The position numbers and the translations under genes were made by a program. Positions 11,464-22,653 of a stretch of 64,000 nucleotides of DNA are shown one piece after another. Where the stretch lies: NCBI GenBank assembly GCA_023053545.1, contig JAKZAN010000002.1, positions 3,270,375 to 3,334,374 on the forward strand, written 5' to 3'. Within the stretch, counting starts at the first letter, position 1. Every line of letters begins with the position of its first letter. The notes beneath the pieces were generated by a model. That model had not been told where the DNA came from, made no database searches, and saw only the letters and a program-made list of their open reading frames with translations. The stretch is from Lepidurus packardi. Lineage: Eukaryota > Arthropoda > Branchiopoda > Notostraca > Triopsidae.

Positions 11464-11925
11464 CTAGGCTTTGTCGGCTTGAGCTTGAGCTTGAGCTTCG
11501 GCCTGGGCTTGGGCTTGGGCTGCTTCAGCAGCTTGAGCTTGGGCCTCAACTTGGGCTTGGGCCTCAGCTTGCGCTTGGTTCTCTCGATTTTCAATTTGAA
11601 CTTGTTGCTGCGTTTGCTGTTGAAATTGCGTCTGTTGTTGTGCAGCGCAAGGCTTCTCGCAGGGCTTCACACAGGGCACATAGCATGGCTCATATCAAGG
11701 TTTGTAGCAGGGCTGCTCGCATGGCTTTACCACCTGAAAGTCAGGAAATTTCAGTTCATGGTTAGTTACGTTTCTAGAATCTTCTTTAATTATACACACC
11801 TGCTGCTGGTACTGAGACTGCTCTTGTGCTTGAGCCTGGTACTGGGCCACGCCAGCGAACGGATGCGAAAGGCTTCGTTCAACCCAAGCCACCAGGACCA
11901 AGACAACAAACACTTTGGATACCAT
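11464..11925 (-). CDS. Secreted Gln/Ala-rich protein with xxPC repeats and an internal TGA
   Basis: Exon 1 is 11925-11800 (42 codons) and exon 2 is 11733-11464, with a 66-bp phase-0 intron. The protein opens with a signal peptide (MVSKVFVVLVLVAW...), then a Gln/Tyr-rich stretch. Seven tetrapeptides of form xxPC follow (VKPC, EQPC, YKP-stop, YEPC, YVPC, VKPC, EKPC), then a long Q/A/E tail rich in AQAQAEAQ. The third repeat has TGA (11695-11697) exactly where the Cys codon belongs. I do not recognise the family; composition suggests a structural, silk-, glue- or coat-like secreted protein. A good TATA box lies upstream. The TGA could be a TGC/TGT-to-TGA mutation, an allele or base error, or recoding. 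It is a probable pseudogene only if the stop is real and not read through. Confidence 0.65.
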
Positions 11926-12023
11926 TGTCGCTGCAGAGGGATACCACTCGAAATAGCTGCTCTTGGGTTTTGTTTCAAGACAAGCTGTCGAGATAGAATG
12001 ATTTACGGATGCTGTTGTCGGAT

Positions 12024-12031
12024 TATTTATA
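12024..12031 (-). promoter_or_regulatory. TATA box of the Gln/Ala-rich gene
   Basis: TATAAATA on the minus strand about 100 bp upstream of the start codon at 11925, which would place transcription start near 12000 and leave a short 5' UTR. Confidence 0.55.
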
Positions 12032-12039
12032 CCAAAAGC

Positions 12040-13644
12040 TTGAGGTGCTTTGATGAGGCTGCTTACCTATAAAATCTCGAAGAACGGGTGGCCTTGCCCT
12101 TTCGTAGGGCCTTCAACCTACCTGACCTTTTCATGAGGCATTTTGATCCGGGTTTTCTACGAAGACAGGCAGCAAAAAGGTCAAAAAACAAGAACGTATG
12201 TAACTGATTGTGTCAGGGGGACTCAGGGTTATTCCAGCTTGACTTTGCTGTTCAATTGCTTTGCTAGTTATCCATTTGGGGAAATTCTGACATAATTCGT
12301 TCGGTCTCTTTGTTCTGCTGTGTTTCGGTTGTTGATTACTTTTCGTATTCACCGACCAAAATATCACGTACGTTTGGAATTGTACGAATCTTTTTTTTAA
12401 GAAGACAGTTTGTGACAGATGCATCAAGTGATATTACACGCGTCCAAATTTTTGCGTTTGGACCAAATATTTTTTAAGCTAGAAGGTACACCGTGGTTGT
12501 GAGAGAAGTCGTGTTGGAGGAGTTCAGGAATCTCACCGATGTTCTACTTATGGTTTTTGGTTGCTGTTTCCTATTTTGGCTAAAATACCCCGCCAAATTG
12601 CAGGCAACAATGGAGTTCCTTGGGCGGTAAGAATTTGAAAAAATCCGTGGTTAGGTAATCCGTGGTCATGACAAAAAATCTAATTCAGGAACATCTGTAC
12701 GATTCAAGCTGAAAAAGGAAGTAACGGGGAGCACAGGAAATCTTCAACCGTTCATCCGAACGTAACAAGATATACAATGAAGTTAAGCTGCGCATGTCAA
12801 AGGAATGGACGATTCATTGCCAGTTTTTAAGTTTTCAAATACTGAGTTCGTTTTTTAATGTCGTTTATCATTTTTTTAAATCTCCTACATCCTTTTATCA
12901 TCATTCCAAACTTTGACCATATTCGGAAAGACATTTATGTGAGAGCTCTATCGATGGCTTTTCGAATGACCTATGTTTGAAATATAACGGCGCTTAAGTA
13001 TTTAACCAACATCACAGAAATACGTTAATTATTCCACTAATGGCAAATTACTCCAGTGAAATGTCCTTTTTGATGATTGTGTGCCTTCGCAAATAGTCTG
13101 CGTTTATTACTTCGTGATTTTGTTTAATTATAATCGGGTGATATTATGCTACTTAGTCCGGTGGTTAAAATAGACGGTTCTTTTTCAGCAGACATGTGTG
13201 CCTTTTTTACGCTGTATTCATAGTTTTTTTTACTCAAAGAACTTGTTAAACTTTTTTTTCAAAGGAAGTGTAAAATTTTTACTCAATTAAGGGCTCATAA
13301 AATTTTTACACAAGTCTGAGTTTTATTTTACTACACTTTTTCATGGTGAAAAATGCTACACTCAACATTTTGAGTAAAACGACACTTTTTTTACAGCATG
13401 ATTCTCAATTGGTTAAAACTGTTTCTATGGTTTACTTGATCGCTCCATATTCAGCTGTAAGATCATCCACAGCAATTCTTAGCTCCGGGGTCTTTATTGT
13501 CTCTAATTTCTTTCTTCATTTCAATACTAAGTGCTTTTCTGCTCTTCTCAGTAACGGCCTTCTTAGGTGCAATTTTGACAGAAAAAAAAACAGTACTGAA
13601 TTTTCCCAAATTTCAAATGTAAAAAAGCACAACAGAGCGCGCGT
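12040..13644. other. Intergenic stretch
   Basis: No gene is supported. Bases about 13190-13410 are T-rich, with repeated and inverted TTTTACTCAA / TGAGTAAAA words, perhaps a decayed repeat. The 98-codon minus frame at 12131-12427 has no recognisable feature. The stretch ends with the LINE target duplication at 13634-13644. Confidence 0.4.
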
Positions 13645-16419
13645 CAGCGAATTGGCTCCAGCTACTTAATAACGGGAGATTTCAATGCCCACCACTGGTT
13701 GTGGGAAGCAAAAACTCCAGACTTGGCGGGATGTCAACTATACGACTGGGTGACGGATAACAACCTACAGCTACTAAACAACTGGAACCTTCCCACCTTC
13801 AGAAACGAAAGAGGCCATTCCTCCACAATTGACCTCACGTGGACCTCAGCCCAGTTAGCAACTCAAGTGCAGTGGAGCCTCCTTGACGACGAAAACTTCT
13901 AGAATGAATCCGATCATGAAGCTATCCTGCTGTCCTTTGTGGGAATTAGCCGCGGTGCCCCTACGCTGAAGTGGTGCTACAGTAAAGCAAACTGGGATAT
14001 ACTTCGGAAAGACATCGCAACGGAACTAACGGAGTCTCACCATATGTTTGCAGACCTATTGGTCGCAGAAGCCATCGATGCTGCCACAGAGAAGTTGACT
14101 TCCTCGATCCAACGAGCAATGGTAACTCACATACCCAGAAAATGCGGAAAAGCCAGAGCAAACCCATGGTGGAACAGAGAGCTGAATGACCTTCGTAAAC
14201 AAGCGGCCAAAGCACTCCGGAGTTACCGCCAATTTGGAGGACGGAGACTGGAAGAAGTCTGGAAGAGTGCTAGGAACCAGTACCGATCAGTAACAAGACG
14301 GCGCCGTGATGAGTACTGGTCGAAGAAGATGGACACGCCCGATAACAGAATAGTTTGGAATTTGGATCGCAAGCTCAGACAAGAAACCAGCAGCAACAGA
14401 CTGGATCTCCTTCGTCAAGAAGATGGTGGTGTTTTTCCAGATGGAAGACTGAAGCTAAACTACATAGCAGAGAAATTGCTAGAAGGTGTACCAACCAGAG
14501 ATCCACAGAGCTCAGCTCCCATGGAGACTTCTAGTCATTCGTCGAGACGAACAAACACGCGCAGTTCGTTAAAGCCAGAATTCTCAATGGAAGAAATCTC
14601 TGATTTACTCCGAGAATTACGGCCTAACAAAGCAGCCGGTGTCGACGACATCCAATCAACTGTCCTCAAAGCAGTATGGCGGGTCATTGATAGACCGGTA
14701 CTGAACATCTTCAACGCATCTCTCTCCCTCGGGTATTTTCCAAAGTCATGGAAAACGGCAAAAGTTCTCCCTCTTCCAAAACCCGGAAAACCGGACCACC
14801 ATTCAATAAAGAGCTTCCGCCCAATTGCGCTGCTCCCCATCCTGGGTAAACTGCTGGAGAAAGCTGTCGCCAGAAGATTTCAAGCTTATCTAGAAGAGCA
14901 CCATATCCTATCCGACTCGCAATGGGGTTTTAGACCAGGAAGATCCACGACGGATGCCCTGTTATCCCTCAGCAACGCAGCACTCGAAAGCTTCGACAAA
15001 CGTAAAGTCCACACAGCTCTACTTTTGGATATCAAAGGGGCGTTCGATAATGTCGATCACGTCAAAATGGTGGAAGTACTACGTAAATTAAAAATCCCAT
15101 CAAAACTGTTAGAATGGACCAGAAGTTTTCTCCAAGATCGACTAGCGTTTGTGGCACACGGGTCCGACAGTAGTGACACATATCACATCCGGAAAGGAGT
15201 CCCTCAAGGGTCCCCTCTATCCCCAGTCCTCTTCCTCACCTATATCGACGGCTCGCTTAGCGTCATCAAGCGAAAGCGCATTGGATCCAAGCTTTTTGCC
15301 GACGATCTGCTCCTTGACACCTCAGGATCATCAAGCGAAAAGAATGTGGAGTTTCTCGCTAAGAACCTGTCTGCCCTTGAAAAGTGGGGGAAAAGATTAC
15401 GGTTGGAGTTCTCCAAGGAAAAAACGGAGCTAATCCACTTTTCGCGTAAACGAACACCGGAAGTTGCTCCCCTAGTCTGGGGTACATTGGTAATCCAACC
15501 GAAAGAGACCGTTCGGTACCTCGGGTTGACGTACGATTCGAAGTTGTCATGGAAAGCACACGTAGCCCGTGTGGCGACCCAAAGCTTCCTAATCACGCAA
15601 AGAATTAGGAAACTGTCACAAGTCTCAAAGTCGATCTACTGCTCCCAACTTCGAACGCTTTTCCAAGCCACGGTCGTGTCAAAAATGCGATATGGTTACC
15701 CGGCCTGGTGCAACGCCTCGAGCACCTGTCTTCGACCCCTGAAGCAAGCATACAGACAAGGTCTGCTAACAGTAACTGGCACCTTAAGGACAACTCCAAC
15801 TACTGCTCTTGAAGTTGAGACAGGCTTACTACCCTTGGACCTTCTCCTGGAATCCGTGTTACTACGACATTTTGGTTCCAGAAGTTGGAATTGTTGGCCT
15901 ACCACACCAATCCAACCAAAGCACAAGTCATATACTTCGTGCCCAGAGAGAGCACGCCAGCTCCTGTCCATTACATGGGCCAATAGACCCGAAAGCCAAG
16001 CCGAAGCCCTCCACTGGATCAAAGAAGCGACGATGAAGAAGTGGTTAAGCCGATGGGAAGAAGTAGAGAGCCCCCTAAAGGATCTTAACGTTGGACCCTG
16101 CAGCCGCAGTATCGTGGACGTAAAACTCCATCGTCGGATCATCAGTAAGCTGATCCAGATACGAACAACTCATTTCCCGACGAAGTCCTACCTACTGCGC
16201 ACTGGTAAAGTGACATCGGCCAGGTGTTCTTGCCAAGATCGTTCTTTCCAAAATCTCTCCCACTTGTTATTCCATTGTCGCAATTTGAACAGGGAAAGAG
16301 CCATGTTGCTCAGGGATTTAAGCAGGCACAAAGTGCACTTCAACCCTCAAGAAATTTTGTCAAACCCAAAGCTATTCCCATCTATCATTAAATTTATGGA
16401 AGCGGCCAAGCATATGTAA
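13645..16419 (+). pseudogene. LINE ORF2 fragment: endonuclease C-terminal part plus reverse transcriptase
   Basis: The frame enters at 13645 with the endonuclease motif LITGDFNAHH and runs to 13902, where a TAG interrupts it. It then continues in the same frame to 16419 as an 826-codon open stretch from 13939. Reverse transcriptase blocks are clear: FRPIALLPILGKLLEK, QWGFRPGRSTTDAL, ALLLDIKGAFDNVDH, GVPQGSPLSPVLF and the catalytic LFADDLLL. The C-terminus has a Cys/His cluster (CSCQDRSFQNLSHLLFHC) like the zinc motif of Jockey/I-type elements. The upstream ORF1 and the endonuclease N-terminus are absent because of 5' truncation. Confidence 0.9.
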
Positions 16420-16594
16420 ATAGCCACCACCCCCTCATTATCTCCCTCCCCCCCAAATGTACCCTGTACATACTCCCTTCAGTGCATTTGGTATTTTGAC
16501 TTTAGTGTATATTGTGTACTGCGTTGATGTACAAATTCGACCGTTCACCGTAACAGGCGTCAGCCTACGCGGGTTAAATAAATTAAATAAATTA
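13645..16594 (+). mobile_element. 5'-truncated non-LTR retrotransposon (Jockey/I-group LINE)
   Basis: The insertion is bounded by an 11-bp target duplication AGAGCGCGCGT (13634-13644 and 16595-16605). The 5' end starts inside the endonuclease domain. The 3' end is a TAAATTAAATAAATTAA tail, as in I/Jockey-type LINEs. About 170 bp of 3' UTR, including a C-rich run, separates the stop from the tail. Only the missing 5' part and one stop mar the copy, so it is probably recent. Confidence 0.9.
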
Positions 16595-16741
16595 AGAGCG
16601 CGCGTGCGGTTCGTAAAGCGGGACCGCATTCGTTCTGCCGAACATTTTCTTGCCCGCGCGCGCGCTCCTAGCGTTATGCGAGGCAACACTGCTATACGTA
16701 TTTCAAGCGATTTTGTGTTCCTCTATAGAGTACGTTAGTTC

Positions 16742-17070
16742 TGTTATGGGAGTAAATGCACGTTTGACACGAAGAACGAGGGGAAAAATACGTACTGTAT
16801 TCAACACCTCAACTGTCGATGTTACAACAATGACAGTGTAAATGATAGTTAACAATGGGGGGTTGATTTCACGGGCACGCCTATCTCTTTTGCTCACTTG
16901 ACAAAACCTCTGTTCTCTAAGACCACTCTTTCTCTTCTGTCTCCCTTGGATTCACCACTCCCGAACTCAACTCACTTTTCTACCTCGGGGGTTGACATCG
17001 TACAAACCCCGGTTGCCCGTTTACCCCAAGCCTAGCGCTTACTAGTGCACATGTACCGGGGTACATAACA
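16742..17070 (-). repeat. LTR (3' LTR with respect to the element)
   Basis: 329-bp long terminal repeat bounded TG...CA, nearly identical to 21719-22047. A purine-rich tract on the minus strand adjoins its inner side, as expected for second-strand priming. Confidence 0.93.
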
Positions 17071-17188
17071 TCCTCCACCGCTTAAACACAAGCCCCGAAA
17101 CAATCATAAATTCCAAATGACTCAACAATAATCCCTCAACCACGCCGGCTGCTTAACGCGACGCCCATGGCGTGTTATGCGTCCATCT

Positions 17189-20100
17189 TCAGCAGAGATT
17201 GCGGCGTCTAAGGTCTGCCTCCACTAAGGGTGGTTCGGGCTCTTCCGTGTCTGAATCGCCGAGGGGAATAGCTGAAGATCCATCCAAACTGTACGCCGGC
17301 GATGGTGCTCTTCTCAGCTCGGCTGCCTTGACCCCGCGTAAGTTGGACCCGTGGATCCGCTTCTTAGCACGCCCCTTCTGGATGACGTAGTTAGGCGGGC
17401 TGGCTTCTACTACTTCATACGGCCCTTTAAAACGCGCGGCCAACTTTGGCGACGTTCCACGCGGGACTTGGCCAACCTTCCGGAATACCAAATCGCCCAC
17501 CATATGACGAGGGACGGGATCCTGTTGCATCTTCTCGCCATACCGCCCCAATTCATCCCTGGCTCCAGCACGATACCATTCGAGGATATCCTTCAAGGCC
17601 CGCAGATACTCGACGCTAGCTAGCGGAGGTTGTGCGTCCTCCTCCTCGCTCAACTCCAACTCCATCTCCGTCACAACTGGAGTGCGACACACGTTCCCGA
17701 ATACCAGCTCGAATGGGCTGAACTTCGTCGTACTGTGCTCAGCTGTCCGATACGCGAGCGTGACTACGGGGAGCCATTGATCCCAATCAGTCTGCCGCCG
17801 GTTGACGTATTGCGCTAGCATCTCGCAGAGCGTCCGGTTAAACCGCTCTGTCTGCCCATTGCAAGCAGGGTGGTAGGGAGTCGTACGAATTTTCTTGATC
17901 CCTAACCGATGGCAGATACTCTTGACCAACTTCGATTCAAAATTGGTCCCCTGGTCCGTGAGGATAGTTCTTGGGACACCATAACGGCAGATGTACTCCA
18001 ACAGGCAATCCGCTACGGTCTCTGCAGTCTGGTCTTCTAAGGCGTACGTCTCCACCCATTTGCTAAAGAGGTCGGATACAACTAGGACGTAACGCCTGCC
18101 GCTCTCGCTCCGCGGAACGGACAAAATGTCCATCGAGATCTGGCGAAAAACTTCACCCAAAATGGGAATGGTGCCACGACTCTCTGACGCCGGTTTGAGG
18201 TTTGGCTTTACGCGAAGACACGGTGCGCACCCTCGCACGTAAGCGCGTACATCCTTCTTCAGATCGCACCAGAAATAGTGAGGGGTAATCCTAGACAATG
18301 TCTTCCCGATTCCCAGGTGCGCTGCGGTGGGCGCGTCGTGCGCTAGCCGCAGGATCTCCGCACGCGCTTCTGGTGGAACCAACAGCTGAGGCCGGTTTAG
18401 CCTTGATTCGCCCGCTGAACTACGCACTACGACTCCATCCTGCACGGCGTATTTCTTTAGCTCCCCCAAATAAAACTCCAACTCCTTCGACGGTGGCTTG
18501 TCCTGTTCCAGTTCCGGTCGTTCCTGGGAGCTTGCCAGAATGTACCGCCTCAGCCATCCGAACTCTGGTGACCGGTCCGTCACTTCGCTCAGCCTCGCGC
18601 TAACCGCAACCTGCCGACATACTCGGGACAAAGCATCCGCGTGGGGAATCTTCTCTCCTGGTTGATGTAGGATTTTGAAATTGTACTGGGTCAGCCATCC
18701 TACCCAACGTACCCAACAAGGAGAATCCAGACTCATCGTTTTCCAATATCTCAATGCCTGGTGATCTGTCACCACCGTAAACTCGCGCCCCAATAAGTAA
18801 TGTTTGTATTTTGCGACGCCTTTAATTAGGGCCAACATTTCTTGCTCTGTGACGCTATAATTTTGCTCGGCAGGCTTCCACAATCCAGATGCGAAAGACA
18901 CCGCATACTGCCGCTCGGCTTCATCTTTTTGGGACAACACCACTCCCCAGCCTCCCTTGCTCGCATCGGTCGTGAGACAGAACGGACGCTCGGGATCGAC
19001 GCTCCTCAAAACTGGCTCTCGCGACAAGGCGTCACGAAGCTGGTTGAAAGCACATGCTTCCTTCCCTGACCACCGCCAAGGGGTTTCCTTACGGGTCAAG
19101 TTGACGAGGGGTGCTGCCATCGATGCAAAGTTGGGTATGAAATGGCGGTAGTACCCGCTCAAGCCCAAAAATCTTCGAATGTCTCGTACGCAGCCTGGAG
19201 TGGGCCAACTGGCTATGGCTGCCACTTTGTCAAGAGAAGGCTTCAAACCACCGGCGCTGATGATATGGCCCAAAAACGCAGCCTCTCGCGTGAAGAATTG
19301 GCACTTTCCAGGGTTAAGCTTCAACCCGCCATTCCTGATGCGCTGCAAAACCTCCTCCACGTCCGTAACGTGTTGCTCGAAACTGGAGCTGAATATAAGC
19401 ACATCATCAAGGTATATGAGGACTGACTTCCAGCGTAAGCCTCCCATGAGATAATCCATCAGGCGTTGGAATGTGCCTGACGCGTTGGTTAAGCCAAAGG
19501 GTAAGACGGTGAATTGGAATAAATCCTCGCCCGTCGTAAATGCCGTCACTTCCTTCGATCCGGCCTCCATGGGGATTTGCCAATAGCCCGACCGCTGATC
19601 CAAACTAGTGAACCACTGGGCCTTACCAACAGCCGCCAGCAAGTCATCCATGCGCGGAAGTGGATAGCTATCCTTTTTCGTAACCGCATTCACTCGCCGA
19701 AAATCCACGCAGAAACGGTATGACCCGTCTTTCTTCCTCACGAGGACGATCGGGCTCGCCCACGGTGATGCGCTTGTCTCAATGACGTTGCTAGCCAGCA
19801 TGCTGCCTACCTGCTCCCGCACCACGTCCCTTAGGTGGATTGGAGTACGATACGCCCGCTGCTTAATGGGTGGTCCATTTGTCTCGATCAGGTGCTCGAC
19901 GTCTGCTACCCGCCCGATCTTGCCATCATACGAGAACACATCCTCAAATCGCGACAGCATCTTGCGAACCTGCTCTAATCGGGCACCCTCCAAGTGGTCC
20001 AAAGTTATCGACCCCACGTCGCTCCCGATCTTGTCGCTCTCCACAGGGGGCAGCATATCCTCCGCCAACTCGCCGATGCTAACCTCTCCCACATCTTCCT

Positions 20101-21607
20101 CTGGCCCAATTTCCAACGGCTCTGACGACACGTTGAGCAGGCGTACAGAAATAACTTCGGCCCCTTCCGCAATGCAGGCACGCCCCATCAACAGGCCTTT
20201 ACCGCCCGCTCTTCGGCTTGGCTCCACGAGCAATACTTCTGAGGTGGTTAGGCGGCGGGTGCCGAACGGCCTTCTCACAGTCGCGGGCACCAAAGCTTCC
20301 GTGCCCGGCTCGATGACGGTTAACTCGCGAACCCTAACCGCGCCGCGGAAATCGCTGGGGCTTAGACGAACTCCGAACAGTTCGACTCGATTGGATGCAA
20401 AGTCGATCTTCGCAGAAGCAAGACGAAGGTAGTCCATACCCAGGATCAAATCGTCGGTACAGCTGGCCAAGATCAAGTCCACGTCGGTAGTCTCGCCGCT
20501 TCCCACCCGCAAGCCCACTCGCGTAACGCCATCGGTCCGCAACTCCTGACTTCGATCCGCCGTTGTCACCCGATGACTTGTGTCGCGTACCCGAAGTCCG
20601 GGAATTCTATCTGCAAGATGAAGGCCCATCAGCGACTCTTCGCTCCCACTGTCGATTACCGCGTTGCAAGGTAGTCCACCCGCCAGAGCATGCACGACGT
20701 AGCAAGCATCGGTGGGGAGACGCCGACTCGTCACAGCTCCGCCTGACGCGCTCGATGACGCCTTGGGGTCGCCGCTCTGGCTTTTGCAATTGGCCTGCAC
20801 GTGTCCGACTTGGTTGCATACCCGGCACTTCGTACGACAATCGGCCGTGACGTGCCCCTTCAACCCACAGGAACCACAACGAACCTTGCACTCACGCTTG
20901 GCGTGCCCCGTTTGCTTGCAGGCGTAGCAGGTAATGCGCTTGGTACCGCTGGAATACTTAGCCGGACCACTAGCCATCTTCTGGTCACCTCCGCGCCCGT
21001 CTTGCGTACCACCCTTCGGGTCATCTTGACTCACCGTCTTCCGGTTAACCGAACTCTTCCTCTCAGACTGCCGCGCTAATTGTCGGGACATTCGCCAAAT
21101 ATTCACTTTCGCTACCAGCCCGGACAGGCTGCTAATTTGGGCGTCGTAGAAAGCAGCGCGCCACTCCACTGGCAGACCCTTAATAAATTGTTCCATTACG
21201 AACTTCTCAACCGTTGCCTCCTCCTTGATTTCGGGATTGGCTGCTCTAAACAGTCGCTTGAGGTCCGTTGCGTAAACGTGCGGCATCTCCTCCCGCAAGA
21301 GCGTCTGGTCGTAAAATTCTGCCAAGTATAAACGCTGTGCTTCCACCGGCGAGAAAATACCCCTCAGAGCGGCCTCCAACCCGTCGATAGTCTCCGGAAA
21401 TGGCTCCAGGCCATCCACAGCCATCCCTGCTGGTCCTTCCAGCAAAGCAGGCAATACACGCCGGCACATGTTGTCCCTCCAGCTGTTAGCTACCGCTACC
21501 CGGTGAAAACGTGAGAGGAACTGGCCGAAATCTCCGGTTCCATTGAAGGTTGGCGGATGCACCAGTGCCCTTGCATTAGCGTTAGCCATTCCCAACCCGA
21601 CGTCCAC
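17189..21607 (-). CDS. gag-pol polyprotein of the Ty3/gypsy element
   Basis: A single long frame of 1,472 codons. In order it shows a gag-like region, a cluster of CCHC zinc knuckles, an aspartic protease, reverse transcriptase, RNase H and an integrase with a zinc-binding N-terminal part. This is the usual Ty3/gypsy domain order. Gag and pol are in one frame, as in several arthropod gypsy lineages. It appears whole and no envelope gene follows. It belongs to the mobile element and is not a host gene. Confidence 0.93.
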   Translation of the reverse strand: MDVGLGMANANARALVHPPTFNGTGDFGQFLSRFHRVAVANSWRDNMCRRVLPALLEGPAGMAVDGLEPFPETIDGLEAALRGIFSPVEAQRLYLAEFYDQTLLREEMPHVYATDLKRLFRAANPEIKEEATVEKFVMEQFIKGLPVEWRAAFYDAQISSLSGLVAKVNIWRMSRQLARQSERKSSVNRKTVSQDDPKGGTQDGRGGDQKMASGPAKYSSGTKRITCYACKQTGHAKRECKVRCGSCGLKGHVTADCRTKCRVCNQVGHVQANCKSQSGDPKASSSASGGAVTSRRLPTDACYVVHALAGGLPCNAVIDSGSEESLMGLHLADRIPGLRVRDTSHRVTTADRSQELRTDGVTRVGLRVGSGETTDVDLILASCTDDLILGMDYLRLASAKIDFASNRVELFGVRLSPSDFRGAVRVRELTVIEPGTEALVPATVRRPFGTRRLTTSEVLLVEPSRRAGGKGLLMGRACIAEGAEVISVRLLNVSSEPLEIGPEEDVGEVSIGELAEDMLPPVESDKIGSDVGSITLDHLEGARLEQVRKMLSRFEDVFSYDGKIGRVADVEHLIETNGPPIKQRAYRTPIHLRDVVREQVGSMLASNVIETSASPWASPIVLVRKKDGSYRFCVDFRRVNAVTKKDSYPLPRMDDLLAAVGKAQWFTSLDQRSGYWQIPMEAGSKEVTAFTTGEDLFQFTVLPFGLTNASGTFQRLMDYLMGGLRWKSVLIYLDDVLIFSSSFEQHVTDVEEVLQRIRNGGLKLNPGKCQFFTREAAFLGHIISAGGLKPSLDKVAAIASWPTPGCVRDIRRFLGLSGYYRHFIPNFASMAAPLVNLTRKETPWRWSGKEACAFNQLRDALSREPVLRSVDPERPFCLTTDASKGGWGVVLSQKDEAERQYAVSFASGLWKPAEQNYSVTEQEMLALIKGVAKYKHYLLGREFTVVTDHQALRYWKTMSLDSPCWVRWVGWLTQYNFKILHQPGEKIPHADALSRVCRQVAVSARLSEVTDRSPEFGWLRRYILASSQERPELEQDKPPSKELEFYLGELKKYAVQDGVVVRSSAGESRLNRPQLLVPPEARAEILRLAHDAPTAAHLGIGKTLSRITPHYFWCDLKKDVRAYVRGCAPCLRVKPNLKPASESRGTIPILGEVFRQISMDILSVPRSESGRRYVLVVSDLFSKWVETYALEDQTAETVADCLLEYICRYGVPRTILTDQGTNFESKLVKSICHRLGIKKIRTTPYHPACNGQTERFNRTLCEMLAQYVNRRQTDWDQWLPVVTLAYRTAEHSTTKFSPFELVFGNVCRTPVVTEMELELSEEEDAQPPLASVEYLRALKDILEWYRAGARDELGRYGEKMQQDPVPRHMVGDLVFRKVGQVPRGTSPKLAARFKGPYEVVEASPPNYVIQKGRAKKRIHGSNLRGVKAAELRRAPSPAYSLDGSSAIPLGDSDTEEPEPPLVEADLRRRNLC

Positions 21608-21718
21608 TTCTTCCCGATCCAGATTGAACTCGCTTCTTGTGTCACGCTGACGTAGACGTACTCGCTGGGCTGGCTACGTGGCAAGGTATCCCCGGCTGCT
21701 CGGCATCCCACCGCTGAA

Positions 21719-22047
21719 TGTTATGGGAGTAAATGCACGTTTGACACGAAGAACGAGGGGAAAAATACGTACTGTATTCAACACCTCAACTGTCGATGTT
21801 ACAACAATGACAGTGTAAATGATAGTTAACAATGGGGGGTTGATTTCACGGGCACGCCTATCTCTTTTGCTCACTTGACAAAACCTCTGTTCTCTAAGAC
21901 CACTCTTTCTCTTCTGTCTCCCTTGGATTCACCACTCCCGAACTCAACTCACTTTTCTACCTCGGGGGTTGACATCGTACAAACCCCGTTTGCCCGTTTA
22001 CCCCAAGCCTAGCGCTTACTAGTGCACATGTACCGGGGTACATAACA
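21719..22047 (-). repeat. LTR (5' LTR with respect to the element)
   Basis: 329-bp long terminal repeat, same length as and nearly identical to 16742-17070. It carries the promoter end of the minus-strand element. The flanking base run GTTC follows it. Confidence 0.93.
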
Positions 22048-22653
22048 GTTCTATACAAACAGAAATAAACAAAGTTTAAGAAGGATAATGTGTTTGCGAA
22101 CTGCAAAAAAAGAACAAGAAACGATACAAGCAATGACGAATAAAAATGTTTTTCACACTAAATGTCTCTTCACATGCAAAACCTTCACAAGAAAATCTGC
22201 GCATGGAATACGATTAAGATATATAAATAAAAAATAGGACAACACGGAGCAGAAGCGCTAAGTCATTAAGTGCATTAAGTCATTGTCGTTATTGTAAAAA
22301 GAATATTAGGAAGCATAAGCAGTGTTTAGTGAAGGAATAACAAGGCTCATTATGCGAAAGTTTCGGCATATTTTCAGGACACTCAGTTAAGGCAAATGAG
22401 AGAAGCGCCTACTGTCTGTCACCTTGGGAGGGATTTTTTTATCGGATTTAGACAATACTTGTTCATATTAAAACACTCATTCACAAAAGTTCGAGTTTTA
22501 TTTGGTTATTTAATTAAAACAGGACAAACTATGCACTGTATCATGTTGACTTGCTAAAATGAGCTTTAGCGAATGTTTCGCCAACCAACAGCGGGAATAT
22601 CAACGAAGCTTCAGCGCAGATCTGCATTAGAAACGAAATGTTTTGAAGAAATT
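22048..22653. other. 3' flank of deoxyhypusine synthase
   Basis: No gene is seen. The likely 3' UTR and poly(A) region of the minus-strand DHPS gene lies here, with minus-strand AATAAA (TTTATT on plus) near 22496-22502. Confidence 0.4.

Larger units (their letters stand above)
16742..22047 (-). mobile_element. Ty3/gypsy LTR retrotransposon, apparently whole
   Basis: A 5.3-kb element on the minus strand with two 329-bp LTRs (16742-17070 and 21719-22047), each bounded TG...CA, and a 4-bp target duplication GTTC on both sides. One long gag-pol frame fills the interior. There is no envelope-like gene. The two LTRs are almost identical, so the insertion is young. It lies 136 bp beyond the LINE's right target duplication. 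It looks whole. Confidence 0.95.

Noticed and set aside
11406-12072. Plus-strand frames of 119 and 206 codons rich in Leu/Gly
   Set aside because: They are antisense shadows of the Gln/Ala-rich minus-strand gene, which has the signal peptide, splice sites and TATA box.
17351-21331. Many plus-strand frames within the LTR element
   Set aside because: Antisense shadows of the gag-pol frame.
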